From Idiomarina sp. A28L (GTDB lineage: Bacteria > Pseudomonadota > Gammaproteobacteria > Enterobacterales > Alteromonadaceae), in contig NZ_AFPO01000001.1 of NCBI RefSeq assembly GCF_000218785.1, forward strand, positions 162,807-226,806: a DNA stretch of 64,000 nt, given 5' to 3'. Position 1 is the first letter of the stretch. Every line of letters starts with the position of its first letter. Below the pieces are notes generated by a model. The model saw only the letters and a list, made by a program, of their open reading frames with translations, was not told the origin of the DNA and did not search any database. The translations under genes and the position numbers were made by a program. Positions 63,767 through 64,000 of the stretch are shown in pieces.

Positions 63767-64000
63767 ATGCACCCGTCGTTAACCTCCGAATTTATTCCAC
63801 CTCCACCGCTTAAGCCGAAAGCAAAGATGGAGCGGAATGAACCGTGTTGGTGTGGCTCAGGGAAAAAATGGAAGGTCTGCCATAGGGACAGGCACAAGCA
63901 AGAAGTAGTGCCTCCAGGGAAAATTACCCACGAAATTTCTGTAGCGCAGCAGCGCGGCCTATGTCTGCACCCCGACGCAGGGGTAGCCACCTGCACAAAC
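63767..64000 (+). CDS. Cassette 4: SEC-C zinc-finger protein (3' end outside window)
   Basis: 78 codons open from ATG 63767 to the right edge. A Pro-rich start is followed by a SEC-C motif: RNEPCWCGSGKKWKVCH with Cys27, Cys29, Cys38 and His39. After a linker, RGLCLHPDAGVATCTN begins what looks like a second Cys/His site. I recall SEC-C proteins in which such a CLHP...C segment leads to an HNH-like module followed by IVKAHT, but that part lies outside the window. 10 bases past attC3, so it is the next cassette of the array. Function unknown. Confidence 0.7.
   Translation, partial: MHPSLTSEFIPPPPLKPKAKMERNEPCWCGSGKKWKVCHRDRHKQEVVPPGKITHEISVAQQRGLCLHPDAGVATCTN

Overview
The window looks like a chromosomal segment of a marine gammaproteobacterium. 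Gene content and order (lolB-ispE-prs; hemA-prfA-prmC-kdsA; smpB/ratA/ratB; prmB-aroC; gpt/proS; a PsrA-like regulator beside fadE; a complete leucine-degradation cluster under a MerR-type LiuR) fit Alteromonadales, and Idiomarinaceae or a close relative is my best guess. This is inferred from gene content alone; no rRNA or tRNA was seen to confirm it.

Layout. 1-16.9 kb holds housekeeping genes: queH (cut by the left edge), prs, ispE and lolB on the minus strand; hemA-prfA-prmC, an unusual response regulator and kdsA on the plus strand; then a PsrA-like TetR regulator with a palindromic operator, fadE, an S41 protease lipoprotein, nagZ, and the divergent pair queC/queE. 17.0-27.5 kb is a compact tad (Flp/type IVc pilus) locus: pilin-like, TadG-like and TadE-like subunits, an unrecognised exported protein, CpaB, CpaC secretin, TadA ATPase, TadB, TadC, a DUF192 protein, a TadD-like lipoprotein and a 555-residue pilin-like protein with a Cys-rich C-terminus. 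No TadZ or prepilin peptidase is encoded here. 27.5-43 kb returns to housekeeping: smpB, ratA, ratB, sixA, smrB, prmB, aroC, an MFS carrier, an S9 peptidase, epmC, an NAD-kinase-like protein, ferredoxin, gpt, proS, trmO, a DUF4097-like exported protein and an H-NS family protein. 43-58 kb is catabolic: ETF-ubiquinone oxidoreductase, a GGDEF-EAL protein, acetoacetyl-CoA synthetase, HMG-CoA lyase, liuD, liuC, liuB, liuA, liuR, and a divergent thiolase. A perfect 16-bp palindrome between liuR and the thiolase is the probable LiuR operator. Leucine would be taken from isovaleryl-CoA to acetoacetate plus acetyl-CoA, with AacS and the thiolase closing the route and ETF-QO passing the electrons to quinone.

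58-64 kb is the accessory end. It has a 36-residue membrane mini-protein, arfB, three small membrane-protein genes separated by a repeated GC-rich hairpin element, a higBA toxin-antitoxin pair whose toxin carries an in-frame amber codon, and an integron. The integron integrase gene (minus strand) is cut to 169 codons. An attI-like junction follows, then at least four cassettes on the plus strand separated by attC-like sites: a DUF6500-like protein, a CoiA-like putative nuclease, a DUF4760-like membrane protein and a SEC-C zinc-finger protein that runs off the window. This decayed integron is the most unusual part of the window.
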